A stretch of 64,000 nt of DNA from Cricetulus griseus (lineage: Eukaryota > Chordata > Mammalia > Rodentia > Cricetidae): positions 231,915,667 through 231,979,666 of the forward strand of contig NW_023276807.1 in assembly GCF_003668045.3 (NCBI RefSeq). The letters are read 5' to 3'. The translations under genes and the position numbers were made by a program. This document shows positions 47,813 through 59,495 of the stretch, piece after piece (position 1 is the stretch's first letter; each line of letters starts with the position of its first letter). Below the pieces are notes generated by a model. The model saw only the letters and a list, made by a program, of their open reading frames with translations, was not told where the DNA came from and did not search any database.

Positions 47813-48766
47813 ACTATGAGATAGGAAATGTAAAACTCTCATGAGAAAAGGATATAATTAAATCCCATCTAGTTTTCCTTTTAGTTTCTTATCCCATTGA
47901 AGAGAACTTTGTAAGAGATGCAAGAACACCCAGAGAATTTGAGGCATATCTTAGAGTTCTGACATTTTTCTAAACCCCAATTCATAGTTCAGTTCCATTT
48001 GGGTGGCCTTCAGCAAACACTCAAGCCCAGTGTGTCTCAGAGCCAGTTCCCTGTCTTTTCTGCTCAGACCTCCATCTATGCTTGTTCTCTGCATCTCTGA
48101 TGCTCTTCCCAAGCTTGAGTCACCCTGGCTCCCCCTCCCTTCTCCCCACATCCTCTTAGCAAGTCACCCCTTGCTGCTTCCTATCAGGTGGCTGCTCACC
48201 TCAGCCTTGGTTCAGAGCCTCTGCTGTGACTCGGGCTTCTTCATGTCTCCCACACCAGCTACACTGGCACTTGTGCCCTGACCTATAGCAGCAACTGCAC
48301 CACCTGGATGAACACGTAGTCCTTCCCTGCTTCTTCTCTCATGGACTTAGCCTTCTTCCTTCCAGATACTTCCATGGAAAGTCCTTTCACAGCTCCAACC
48401 TTGCAGACTTCTCTCCTGATCAAGTCACCAGCTAAGACCTGGCAAAATGTTGCCTTCTTCATGACAGGATCCCTTATTCCTTGATCCTAATTAGCTGCTC
48501 TGGTTTTCCTCAAAGTGGCCCAACCTACCTCTATTGCACAGAGTAATTATCTGCTTTTGTTTCTCTATCATCTCCAAGACTGAGATCTCACAAAAAAAGA
48601 TGTATACACTTCTAGTAATCAGCTACCTGGCAATTGATCAGATCCTCCAGGTGTTTGTTGAATGAAATGAATGAATGAATTTACTTTATGGCCTCAAATA
48701 ATCAAGTCCTCTAACCAAATGAGGCATGCCTCAGCAAACATACCTGAGTGTACTTGATGTTTTCGC

Positions 48767-48786
48767 CCTTTTTTTTTTTTTTTTTG
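48767..48786. repeat. poly-T run
   Basis: About 17-20 T. No SINE body that I recognise is joined to it. Confidence 0.8.
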
Positions 48787-49559
48787 TACCATAGTGAGCC
48801 AGGCTCTAGCTTCTGTTTTTCCTCTGTACTCCTCTTTGTTAGTTGGTGGCAAATCTTCCTTCAAACCCTCCTCCATTTATGAATATGCATCATTTACTCT
48901 TTATTGTATCTTCCTCATTAGAAGTCTTCTCTCGAAGACAGCAGAAGTTTGATTATCACCACCCAAATGCTAACCCTGAACAGCATAACTTTCCCTCTTC
49001 TAAATGATGACAATCTCAGTGTTTTGATATTTAAAGCCATGGAGCCTTGCAGTCACCAGCCCTGATAATTGACTTTGTCTGAGATGATTTCTAGCTTCTC
49101 CGGGCTGACCCTGCAAGGGACAGCCAAAGTCACCAGTGATTCCAGACTCCAGGTAGACAAAGAAGTAGAGAGCCTGGGTGGCCACACCATGCTTCACACT
49201 GAGGGTAAAAGTCAGATGAGGGTCAGCACTTACGGTAGCTCAGAGTGATGAACCTGAAAGCTTATTCCTCTTCTGGGTGAGGCAGTACAGGGATGCCACA
49301 GACGCTGAGGGAGAATGTAAACCGTGTCTGTGGAAAATGGTCTTTTTAAAACTGAGAGTAACAGATTCTTAGTATACTATGAGGATGGGGTTTTCTAGAT
49401 AAGTTAACAATTGAGGTTCTTCTCAAGTACAAAATAGCAAACAAAAATGCTCCGTGAGAAAATATCTGGAGATCAAGGCTGAGAAGTATTTACCAGCAGT
49501 GTAGGAAATATTCGCCACAGTGTCATGAGGAATGGAACACACCTTGCTTCCCTCTAGCA

Positions 49560-49773
49560 CAGTGGTTCTCAACCTTCCTAATGCTGTGGCCCTTTAATAC
49601 AGTTCCTCATGTTGTGCTAACCCCCAGCCATAAGATTATTTTTGATGCTACTTCATATCTGTAATTTTGCTACCATTATGAGTCATCATGTAAATATCTG
49701 ATATGTGGTCCCTGTGAAAGAGTCATTCGACCCCCCTCCAAAGGGGTTGTGACCCATAGACTGAGAACTGCTG
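49560..49773 (+). mobile_element. hAT-Charlie non-autonomous element, URR1-type, full length
   Basis: The left terminus CAGTGGTTCTCAACC and the right terminus ACTGAGAACTGCTG are inverted repeats. The body contains GTTCCTCATGTTGTGCTAAC and ends with AAAGGGGTTGTGACCCAT. The flanks CTCTAGCA (49552-49559) and CTCTGACA (49774-49781) look like an 8-bp target-site duplication with two changes, as expected for hAT insertion. It has no coding capacity. Confidence 0.88.
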
Positions 49774-50993
49774 CTCTGACACATCATGTACTTGTTCATT
49801 TTATGTGCTAAGTTGTTGTCACTGAAGGTCACTCACCTTTGGGGCTTTGCTATCGTGATGTTTTTTTGGATGCCGGAAAATCTGGAAGAGAATTGAAGTC
49901 TTCTTTTTTTTTTATAACAGAGCCTCGGGAATCATTTAGGAATTATGGGATATGGTGCTAGCATCCGTAAGAATGGAACTCAACATTTAGAAGTTCAGGT
50001 TTAATCATGTGACTGATTCAGAAAACTAGTTTGTTAATCCCATGCTTACCAGATCAATAACTAGTCAAGCAAGACTGAGTCTATAATTAGTTGACACTCT
50101 ACCTAACATCCACTAAGACCCCATCCCTTTTTCTCTGATTTTTCACGATCCTTCAACATTTACCACCCTAAAAGCACAGTTCCTGGAGGTAACAGAATTG
50201 ATCGATGAAGTCAAGGTGATAGAATTAAAACCTCAGATGGTATGAGAGTCAGGAGGGGATGCTTAGAAGGTGACTGGGGAACAGCCGGAGATAGGGGATG
50301 AACTCAGTAAAGAACGAAGAACTCCCTGGGGTACTGAAGTCAGACACCCATTGCCTTCACAGGGAATGCGTAGCACCTGTTACCAGCCAGGAGGGCAGGA
50401 GGACTGGCTTCAGTCTTTAGAGAAAAAAAAAAAAGAGTGGAGAATGGTTCCTGAGGCTGAGGAGCCTATAACACAAGTATTCATAGCCAATTTGGACCTT
50501 GGATACAGTAATAGCTTTAGTGGCTTGCTGTTAAGCCCTTGAGATGGAGAACAAAGGAAAATGATCCATTTGGTTCTTGGGTTTCAGACACTCCACATCG
50601 ATTTTCCTTTGAAGCCCCTAGCCAGGCAGAACTTTATATACCTTTACTTGTATGGTAGTATCAGGGTCTATACATCTATAGGTCTAGGTCTATAATCTGC
50701 CATATCAATTTAGTAAACAACAGCTGAAGGATGCTTGGAGGTAGATGCCCATGATCCTTCCCCTGGTCATCTATAGAATTTATTTTAACCTAAAGTTATG
50801 GAGACAGACTTGAAGGGAGACATCCCCAACCTTGCTAAAAATGTAAGTACAAAAAAGGCACAAATTGGATGGATATTGATGATGTTGTTTCTATTGTGAC
50901 ATCATCCATAGACTCCTAGTGTCTTTGCTTTGCTTCCCTATAGTGATCACAACATAAATTACTTGTCTTGTTTGACTTCCTTGTTCACCAAAG

Positions 50994-51100
50994 TTGAGCA
51001 GATTGTGGCCGTTTTCAACGCTTCTACCAGACAAAAAGCTTGGGACCATTTCTCGAAAGCTCAGCGCAAGAACATAGACATTTGGCGAAAGCATTCTGAG
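50994..51100 (+). CDS. ENOX1: ENOX1 internal exon 5 of 6
   Basis: This 107-nt exon enters in phase 1 (two bases complete a Phe codon, giving TQ|FEQIVAVF) and leaves in phase 0 after HSE. It is the only exon here whose length is not a multiple of three except its partner, the next exon. The acceptor is CACCAAAG after a T-rich tract. The donor is GAG|GTTGGT, weaker than the GTAAGT donors elsewhere. It encodes FEQIVAVFNASTRQKAWDHF and then KAQRKNIDIWRKHSE. ASTRQ and IDIWRKHSE are positions that distinguish ENOX1 from ENOX2 from memory. The segment continues the helical middle part of the protein. Skipping this exon alone would shift the frame, but skipping it together with the next exon (107+118=225 nt) would not. 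Read-through gives nine intron codons and then TAA. Confidence 0.95.
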
Positions 51101-51106
51101 GTTGGT
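51101..51106 (+). promoter_or_regulatory. weak 5' splice site of exon 5
   Basis: The donor reads GAG|GTTGGT. It keeps the strong exonic GAG and G at +5 but has T at +3, an uncommon base. Joining to 55090 gives HSE|ELRN, the expected family sequence, so the site is real. Confidence 0.7.
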
Positions 51107-54100
51107 GATTTTACTGTTATTTTCTAACCACCATCACACAGCTGGATTGGCAGAGAATATAGTGGCTGTAGCCATTAATGGTTTTGTTACAGCGGGCAGT
51201 CCTTCTGCCATCGTCCCGTCTCATTGTCCCCTGCATATCCAGCTCTACTTCGTTTCTTGTCCAGAAAAGCAGCTGGCTTCACACTTAGAACACTTTCCCT
51301 TCCTCTCCAAGGGAGGAAAGAGTCTTTCCCATTCTTTGTGAAGAGCTTGTTCAGAAACAAACCAAGATGCTTTACCGAAAAATAGATTGAAATATGTATA
51401 TATAAGCCGATTTAGAAAACTAATCATTAAGTATGAAGTTTTTCTTCTGCAATCTATGTGGTGATGACAGTTGGCTCTTTGGGCTTGAAATGGCAAGTAT
51501 GCCTTCCTCCCTACATCTTCTTGTCATTAGCCATGCCTAGTCCACTGGGTTAGCCAGGAGGTTCTGTCACATCTCTCCCCGGTGCAAAGCTCATGATGGG
51601 AGCAAATGTCCAGGCTAGCTGAGTTCACAGCATCAGTGCATGGGTGAAGTGTGAGTATGTACAGCCAAGGAAAGAGGCCACATTTGACTTTCCTTGCTGC
51701 CTAGACAGACCAAACTGTGTCATTAGTCATTGGTCATCCAGCTGTTATTTTTGACTCCACCTGTAGTGTACGCTTTGAACCTGTAATGTAAAAGTAAGTA
51801 TTCTGTCTTCCTTTGCTTCTTTTAAAGTAAGAGAATGTTTTTCATTTGGATGCCTCTTCATTTCTAGCATGTTAATATTAAAGTTCTCTAAAAGACTCCC
51901 CTCTTTCAAAAAATCACAAAGTTATAGAAGGTAAGGTTTATTTATGTAATGGTTTTTGCTCACACTTGGAAAAATAAGTGTTTTATGAAGAGTTTGAGGA
52001 AACACAAAGTACTGGGACATCAATCATCCGGGTAGCATTTTAAGTGCCCATTAACTAATGCTAAATTGCAGTTGAATACCAATGGCACTACATGTAATAT
52101 CCACATGAATACTAAATAGATTCTTTATTGTCACTGTTATTATGGCAAATGCTGAGTAACTTCCCAGTAATGGGACGCTGGAAACACTAGTCAGTAGTTG
52201 GTAAGGACATTTTTAAGTGGTGTTCACTAAGAAGGTGGCTGGTGACTGATCCAGCTCACTTCCATTATTGGGGATTGTAAGGAGGGGGTAGAATTTCTCT
52301 TTAATTTTTTAAGGGCTCCTAAAACAAAGGAAGGGTTGATTCTTTCTGATACCAAAATGCAACCTAAGTCAAAGTTGATTTTAGGCCTCTGTTTACAATG
52401 CAATAAAGACATGAGGTTTATGCAAACTCAAATTGGAGTCTGTAAACTATGATGCAACAATGATTCACATTTGGGAATGGTCAGCCTTTGGAGATTTTTT
52501 AAAATTCATATAAAATAAAATGTAACTAGGGAAATTTTCACAGACCCACTAAGTGCCAGGATGCTGAAAATATGTGGGCACAGAAAGGCCATCCTCCATG
52601 TATGTCAGCAGACATCAGACACCGGGCTTGCCTCCTGTCTGGTCCTGCCTCATTTCCTATCTCCCCTCTCCCGCTTCTGGCTCTGTTCAGAGCAGGGCCT
52701 GTCAGGCTTTCCTGAGGAATCCTGCTTGCTTTCTCAGTCCTGGGGGATGGGATAGAGATTCTAGAGCTGTGGAATGTCATTTTCAAAAGTCCCTCCTGCC
52801 ACTTCAACCTTCTCTTTGGGAAAACATGAGAAAACAGAATTCTAGATTACCTTTTATTTTTCTCCTCTACGTGTTGCTTAATTGATTAAATACCAGTTAG
52901 CAATTTAACATTGTGGATGGTTTCTCAGTTGCATATAAGCTTGATAATTGGCTTGATTTTTCCTCATTCCCATGTACAGCATCTGTTAATTACCTGCAAC
53001 ACCTCTCCAGATTTATTAGAATGTGTTAGTGATTTACTGCCGAACCATGGGCACCCTGTGGAAACACCCTGGCTTCCCCTCCCTCTGATATTTTCCCTTT
53101 CTGCCACCTTCCTCACAAAACAACTGTCATATGACAGTTTGTCATTAATTGCAGAACTAAGCAACCGCCCTTTCAGCCTTGTTTATTCTTACCACCTGGT
53201 TTTTCCTTGTTTTGGTTTTCTTTATTCAAGCCACCTCTTTGGGAATTGGGCTCTTCATCAATAGAAGAATTAGCTGTCCATTGCCCAGACATTTCCCCAC
53301 TAATTGAATGTGGTGTCTAACTCCAAGATCTGGTAGCCTTGTCTAAGACAAAACCAGCCCCTCTTTCTGTTAGGTGGCATGGTCGGTCACAAAGGGAGGT
53401 GTTGTTTGTTGTCCTTGTGGCCTCTAGGGACTCTTCTTTGACTGCCTGCCCTCCTGTTTCCCTGGCCTCCATAAGGGAAATTCTTGGGTGCAGAGGTGTC
53501 CATTAGAATACTGTTAAAGTGAGGACTTTCCTTCCACCTGCTGCAGTTCAGTCTGTGAGCTAAGGAAAGACTTCCAAAGCCAGGGCCGCAAATAAACGTC
53601 CACTGAGTGGGCAGTGGTTATGTCCCCGATAAACTGGTGGACTCGTTTACTTTTATTGTTACTCACAGACCTAGTATAAAGCAAAATTATCTTGGTATTT
53701 GACTTTTAATTAGAGGCCTTTAAAAGAAGAAAACAGAACAGTGGAGTGTCTAAGGCTTCACGGGTCCATAATACAAAGCTAAGTATAAAATGATTATATA
53801 GCCAATTACTGTAAACAATTACAGCATTCTGCCTTTAGGAATATTGGTAAGGATGTTATGTATAATTTAGTACTTTTTACAATGGATTTCCTAATATATC
53901 ATTTTAGCCTAATACCTTTGCTTAATAGTGTGCCCCTTTATGGGTAAGTAAACAGAAACTCAATGAAATTTCCTGACTTGATTTCAGCCACTGCCCTAGT
54001 CACTAGACATGACAGGTCCTCAGATCTGTGGTTATAAAAGTAGTGCTTAAGCTATCACTACCACAAAACTACAGCCCCATGAACACGGTAATGGGCTATA

Positions 54101-54263
54101 AAAGAGAAGGCCTCTCTGTATTTATTTGATTCAGCATCTTTTGAATTTTATGTCATGAATATATGAATGTCATGAGTGTTTGGCTAAATCATATACAGGC
54201 ACATACATACATACATATCAGCTCAACAAGTGTCTAGCATGACACCAAGACTCTTTTACGTAC

Positions 54264-54490
54264 AAGGCCAGGGAAATGGCTCAGTCTGTAAGCACACATG
54301 AGGACATAAGTTTGGATCCCTAGAACCCATATAAATAATTACATTGGCATTCACTTGTGATTCAGACTAGAGAAGTAAAAGAGGAAGTTTCTAGAGCTTT
54401 ATGGCCACCCAGTCTAGCTGAATCAGTGAGAGACCCTGTATCAAGAAGGTAAGGTGAAGAACAAGAGAGGAAAACATTGACTTCAATCTT
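54264..54490 (+). mobile_element. SINE B3 (B2 superfamily)
   Basis: Begins AAGGCCAGGGAAATGGCTCA, a tRNA-derived head, continues with AGTTTGGATCCCTAGAACCC and CAGTGAGAGACCCTGTATCA, and ends in a CA tract. This is the usual B3 order. Confidence 0.85.
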
Positions 54491-54493
54491 TGG

Positions 54494-54494
<1 letters not shown>

Positions 54495-54538
<44 letters not shown>
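54495..54538. repeat. (CA)22 microsatellite
   Basis: CA run of about 44 bp forming the tail of the B3 SINE. Confidence 0.98.
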
Positions 54539-54540
<2 letters not shown>

Positions 54541-55089
54541 ACATGTACACATACACACTAAAGTATTTTACATGCCTTAACTCATTTCATCTTCTAAACC
54601 ATTAGTACCACAATGTTCCAGCAAGCAAACTGAGCAAACAGATACATAGTAGTATTCTTAAAGGTACGCTAGGACCAATCTAAATTCAGCCTTCCTTGAA
54701 GTCCCAGTGCTCACATCTCTGGTAGCAGTTGACGTCACTTCTGTCTGCCAGCTACGTAATAGCTATGTCTCTGTAACCACTCAGTAGCCCTGCTGCAGCA
54801 GACATTTTTCCCATTTTTATAAATCAGAAGACTGAGACGACAGTGAGATTAACCAATTTACCAAAGAGCCCTTACAGTCATTGGTGAGCAAGGATTTCCC
54901 CTGAGTCTGACACTTACGCCTTGAGTCTTTCTTCTAACCCATTTCCCCTCGCTACATTATTCTGGATATGGGGTAGCAGCTTTAGACTCTAAATGCTGAT
55001 GTGTGAGTCATAATCTACCAGAGACCGTGGGGAGATGATATGATGATGTATGGCTACATCTCTGATGTTCCTGTATCCTGTGCTTTCAG

Positions 55090-55207
55090 GAACTCCGCAA
55101 CGCTCAGAGTGAGCAGCTCATGGGCATCCGCCGTGAGGAGGAAATGGAAATGTCTGATGATGAGAACTGTGACAGCCCAACTAAAAAAATGAGAGTCGAT
55201 GAATCAG
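55090..55207 (+). CDS. ENOX1: ENOX1 internal exon 6 of 6 (acidic stretch and basic cluster)
   Basis: This 118-nt exon starts in phase 0 (ELRNAQSEQLMGIRREEE) and ends in phase 1 at GAATCAG|GTAATG. The acceptor is a good tract ending GTGCTTTCAG. The peptide has an acidic patch (REEEMEMSDDE) followed by NCDSPTKKMRVDES. In ENOX2 the corresponding region, as I recall it, carries the EEMTE sequence proposed as a quinone/drug site; the different residues here support ENOX1. SDDE resembles a casein kinase 2 site, and SPTK plus KKMR resembles a proline-directed kinase site beside a short basic cluster; both readings are motif-level inference only. The next exon, which should finish the Ala codon begun by the last G, lies beyond the window, at least 8.8 kb away. 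Two CA microsatellites flank the exon, 0.55 kb upstream and 0.73 kb downstream. Confidence 0.95.
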
Positions 55208-55931
55208 GTAATGCTGGTAACTGCCAGGTCCCCAGGAGGTATCATAATGAGCCCCGGATCTTATGTGGGGAATAAGTGTGAGGAAATGGCCACATAACTC
55301 ACTTTTATTTGAGTTACACTAAACTTTCATCTTTTGAGTGACTACATTTTATTAATAGAACATTAAACTCCTCCTTGGGAACACAGTGATTTAAATTGCT
55401 CCAGTTGTTTCTCCATATGCAGATCTGGGGCCATTATGCTTTTTTCAGGGATGTGCACCTATTCCCATAAAACCCCCTTTCCAGAGTGTGGCAGCCACAG
55501 CTGATGCTGAATTACAGATGAAATTGGGTTTCCCTCCATGCACTTCTTGCTTAGGAATTGTTTAATCCCTAGAGAAGCTCGCTGACTCCCAAGCCAGCAT
55601 GCTGGAAAATTAAACAATACAGTTCACCTAACCTTTCATCAAGATGGGGGCCATACTTGGTACCAAGTGATGGTGGGCATCTCCTCCTTGAGTTAAGAGT
55701 GGAGCTTAAAGAAAGCCTTTGCTGATTAAACCTGTCTTCTGTATTTACATGGAAGTTCTTTCTTAATGTATACAGGTCCAGTCAGACTGGAGGCACCAAA
55801 GGCAGATAGCTTGTATAAGGGAGGGTTGTCTGATGGGCCTGGCAAGACCCCACAGTCACCATCACTGCCAGAAAAAAAAATAGAGAAACGCAGTAAGTTT
55901 CATCTTCTTTCGTGAATCAGGGAATAAAACA

Positions 55932-55932
<1 letters not shown>

Positions 55933-55983
<51 letters not shown>
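55933..55983. repeat. (CA)25 microsatellite
   Basis: Uninterrupted CA run about 0.73 kb after the last exon in the window. Confidence 0.98.
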
Positions 55984-55984
<1 letters not shown>

Positions 55985-58900
55985 CTGTCTCTGTTTTCTA
56001 ACTGAAAGATTACAGGTGACTGAAATAGAGGATCTCAGATAATTTCTTGGAAGTGTAGGGGTAAAAGCAAAGACCCCCCCTTGCTCTCTGAAGGTTCCCT
56101 GAGATGGAATGACAATAGGCAGACCATATAGAAGAGATGAACTCATTCATGATGTTCATTTTAAACACAAAGTGTGACCACTCACCAGCCCAACACAACA
56201 GAGTGCTTATATACTATTTTCCCTAGGGAAGGGACTGTGTGCATTTCTGGGTAATAGTAAATGATTCTTAGTAGTACTGTGTGAGCCTGGAGAATATGGG
56301 GCATTGACCTTAGACAAAATCAGTTGGGTGTCAGAGCAGACAATGTACTGTAAATGGTTCGCTGTGGGATGTTAAGGGGCATCAAGGGTAGTATTGACAG
56401 ACATAAATCTCTCCCTGGACACCATCAGGACCCACTGAGACAAACTTGTAGGACAGGGAAGTGAGACCTGACATTTTGTAATCAAAGATCTTTGGGGAAA
56501 TTCGATTGATATTTTCTGATATTAGAGAACCATTGCCCTAGAAAATCTGGCTTCACCCCTAAATCCCACCCTTGAAGTTATTTAGAAACTTAGCGTGCAA
56601 ACAAACACCATATCTCAGGGACTTTCCATTGTCTGCAAGCTGGCCCAGAGTTTATGACTCTCATTAGATTGAGACTACCTTTCCCAGGACTGTTCACTCT
56701 AAGGTTTGAATCCAGTTATTTGAGGAGAATTCTGTCCTCATGGGCACTTCTGCTCTGTGAGTCTTCATATACGAAAAGAAAAGGTATTCATGCAATTTTT
56801 TTGAAATTTTATGTGATCTTGCTATAAAACATTTCTTTTCTAAATTATTTTTTTATTATTTTTAAAGATAAAAGTTGGAATCTTAAGATCCTTAGGTTAG
56901 GTCTAAAAGAATTGTCAGTCTGAAATTCTGAATTGAGCCTGTGCCTTTTTTTGTATATGTAGCAATTTTCCTAGGGAGAAATGCATGCAGTTTCACAGAT
57001 TGTTTGGGATAGGCTAGCATAAGGATGAATAAACAGTAGGCTCATGGAGCCCATCTGGCAGATCACATCAGCAACCATACATCCACAGGACCAATACCAG
57101 AACTTAACTTTAGACATGTCCACAGAGGTGGCAAGGACCTGTGCCCTCCTCAGGGACCAGCTGTCCTCCCTAGAGGTCTCCTGGAGAGCAGTTTCCCAGA
57201 CCTCTCTTGGTTTTCACACCAGGCATCCGATGAGAGCGTGAAGTATAACCTACACTTTAAAGACTTTCCCCAGGCATGTTACTTGGTCAGCAGAATTAAT
57301 GAGCAAATGCAGTGCATGTTGTCTGCCGTGTACTGAGAGAAGAGATGAAAGGACTGGAGTTCAGATGCCAGGCTCCAGCAGTTCAAAGTCCTTTCCATGT
57401 TTCTTCAAATGAGCTGGGCCAGAGGACATGGCATGTGGTTTCTGCAGAGAGCACAGGGCTGATTAAAGGGAGGAGTAAGCAGCTGACCATTTTTATTTCG
57501 CTGGGCCCCAGAGATCCTGCCCACGAGCAAGCCATTCTTTTCCTTCCAGCCCTGAGTAATCCGGGACATTGCCTAGTGGCAAGAATTCCCATTTGGTCTT
57601 TGGACTAACCCATGCTAATAATGCCTTGAAGCAAAGGAGGGAGGGACAGGGGCAGAGACCTCATAGCCTAAAGGAAACAGCTTTCCCCATCACTGATCTT
57701 TAGGTACAAATGTGTGGCTGGCTGTCACCCACATGGGAGCTTTTCCCCTCAAAATATCTGGCTCTGATGAACTGATGGGAACTGCCGAACACAAAAATGA
57801 GATTCTCTGTCCTCCTCTACAGGAGCCATCTCTGGCCCAGCTCCTCCCGGCTGTAACTCTTTTCTTTGCCCAGAAATTCTTAGAAATTCCAGGGAAGAGC
57901 ACCCTGTGAGGAACCTTCTGCCTGTGAGAGGAGGACATGGCGAAGCTGTGCTCCTCAGGGTGGTGAGGCTGGAGCCCCCAGTACCAGTTTTGCATACCGT
58001 CTCCCCATCTCCCCGCTAGGACAGCAACAACTGCAGCAGGCAGGAGCATTTTCCAGTGAGATGGAGCGAACTGACTTTGTATCTAGAAATAACAGTTGAT
58101 TATGTATATACGTGCTTATATGATAACCTTGGTTTTTAATTCTTAATAACCAAAATATTTCAACGAGTTTCTGCTTTTCCTGGTTGTAAAGACTACGCCA
58201 TTCTATCTTTTACTCTTTTCTGTGTAAAATGATTAACAGCGTATCTTTGGCTAGAGTTCCCTGGTTCTGCCTTAATATAGTTCTTGGCAGAGCGTTCACA
58301 CTTCCTCACTGGTTGGTCTTAAGAGGGAAAAGGCATTCGTTGGAGCAAAACTGAGATAGTGATGAAAATGGAAATGATTCTGCTAATAAACTGAAAGCCA
58401 TGACAGATTTATCAAAGCATCCATTGAGGATGATCAGCCCTCCCCTCCAGAGCCTGTGAGGCTGGCTCTTGATAAAAATATAAATGGGTTACTGCTTAGT
58501 TTTGCCTCCTGCTAGAGTCAAACCAAACCTTTAACCTCCACATCTAGTCCTCTCTCCACCCCTACTACCTTCCCTGTTTCTGCCCTTCCATCCTCTCCCC
58601 TCCAGGTGGACAGTGGAGGTGAGCAGCTTCATACAAAGAGGAAAGGAGGGAAGCCACACCTGGAAGGCTTGGCATGGTAGAACCCAATTAAGTTTTAGAT
58701 CTGTTAGAGTTACTGGAGCCATTTTATGTTGGTGGCTTTGGATTTTATGAACAATGCCAAGTGCAAAATAATTACTCAGTAGTACTCTGCTTATTGTCTC
58801 CATTGTTCTCCAGCACCTGGCCCCAGACCTTTCTCCAGACAGTTGATGTGTGTTGACTTGGACTCTCATCCTTCCCTTGTATCTTACCCTCCATCTGATG

Positions 58901-59429
58901 TCTTTCCTCCACAAGACAATTAACACTAAGAGCATTTGCTCTGGCTCTGCTTAATAGGCACATGTTAAGATGCATAGTCAATGCAGGTGCCTCCCTTTGC
59001 CAATCCATTCAGAACTTGGTGCGAACTGCAGTGTCACTGGCTGAATAGGCATCTTTCTGATTACCAAAGGCATTTGCAAAGCACCACAATGACATGGTAA
59101 AGGCATTGTGGCTCCAAATAGAGAGAGTCAGACCCGATGCCCCTGTCCTCCAGGGGACATGATGGATGCCTTTTGAAGAAATATAACATGGTTTGTTAAT
59201 TAAGGCGCCAGGCTGAACAACGGGTATGTCCTAAAGGCAGGAAGGTAAGTATGGTACCATCATCCCTGTCTTAAGGCAATATTCCACGCATGTTCAGGAA
59301 ATAGAATTTTAGAAGAGTGGAATGAAAAGATCTTTGGTGAACAGACAACCCTTAAACCATTCTACAGTGCATAACAAATGCTTTTAGATTCTAACTGAAC
59401 GTCATTTAAACTCTAGGTTCTTTATATGA

Positions 59430-59495
59430 ATGTGTGTGGTGTGTGTATGTGTGTGTGAACCCTCGCGTGCGCGCACCCATGCATGTGTGCACGCT
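59430..59495. repeat. GT-rich tract with alternating CG segment
   Basis: Imperfect GT units followed by CGTGCGCGCACCCATGCATG, an alternating purine-pyrimidine stretch. One of the few CpG-containing spots in this intron. Confidence 0.8.

Larger units (their letters stand above)
32367..50993 (+). other. ENOX1: ENOX1 intron, 18627 nt
   Basis: The largest complete intron in the window. It carries a nested MaLR-like element, B1 and B3 SINEs, two hAT elements, several microsatellites and two degenerate minisatellites. Stretches 37800-39650, 44450-46440 and 49800-50990 show nothing that I can name. No exon is supported. Confidence 0.9.
51101..55089 (+). other. ENOX1: ENOX1 intron, 3989 nt
   Basis: Intron between exons 5 and 6. 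It is AT-rich and mostly free of recognisable repeats until a B3 SINE with a CA tail at 54264-54538. The block 52890-53170 is a repeat-free candidate conserved region. Confidence 0.9.

Noticed and set aside
57690..58049. 119-codon minus-strand frame with an Ala/Val-rich start
   Set aside because: The start looks slightly signal-like, but the rest has no domain or repeat pattern and no transcript signals are visible.
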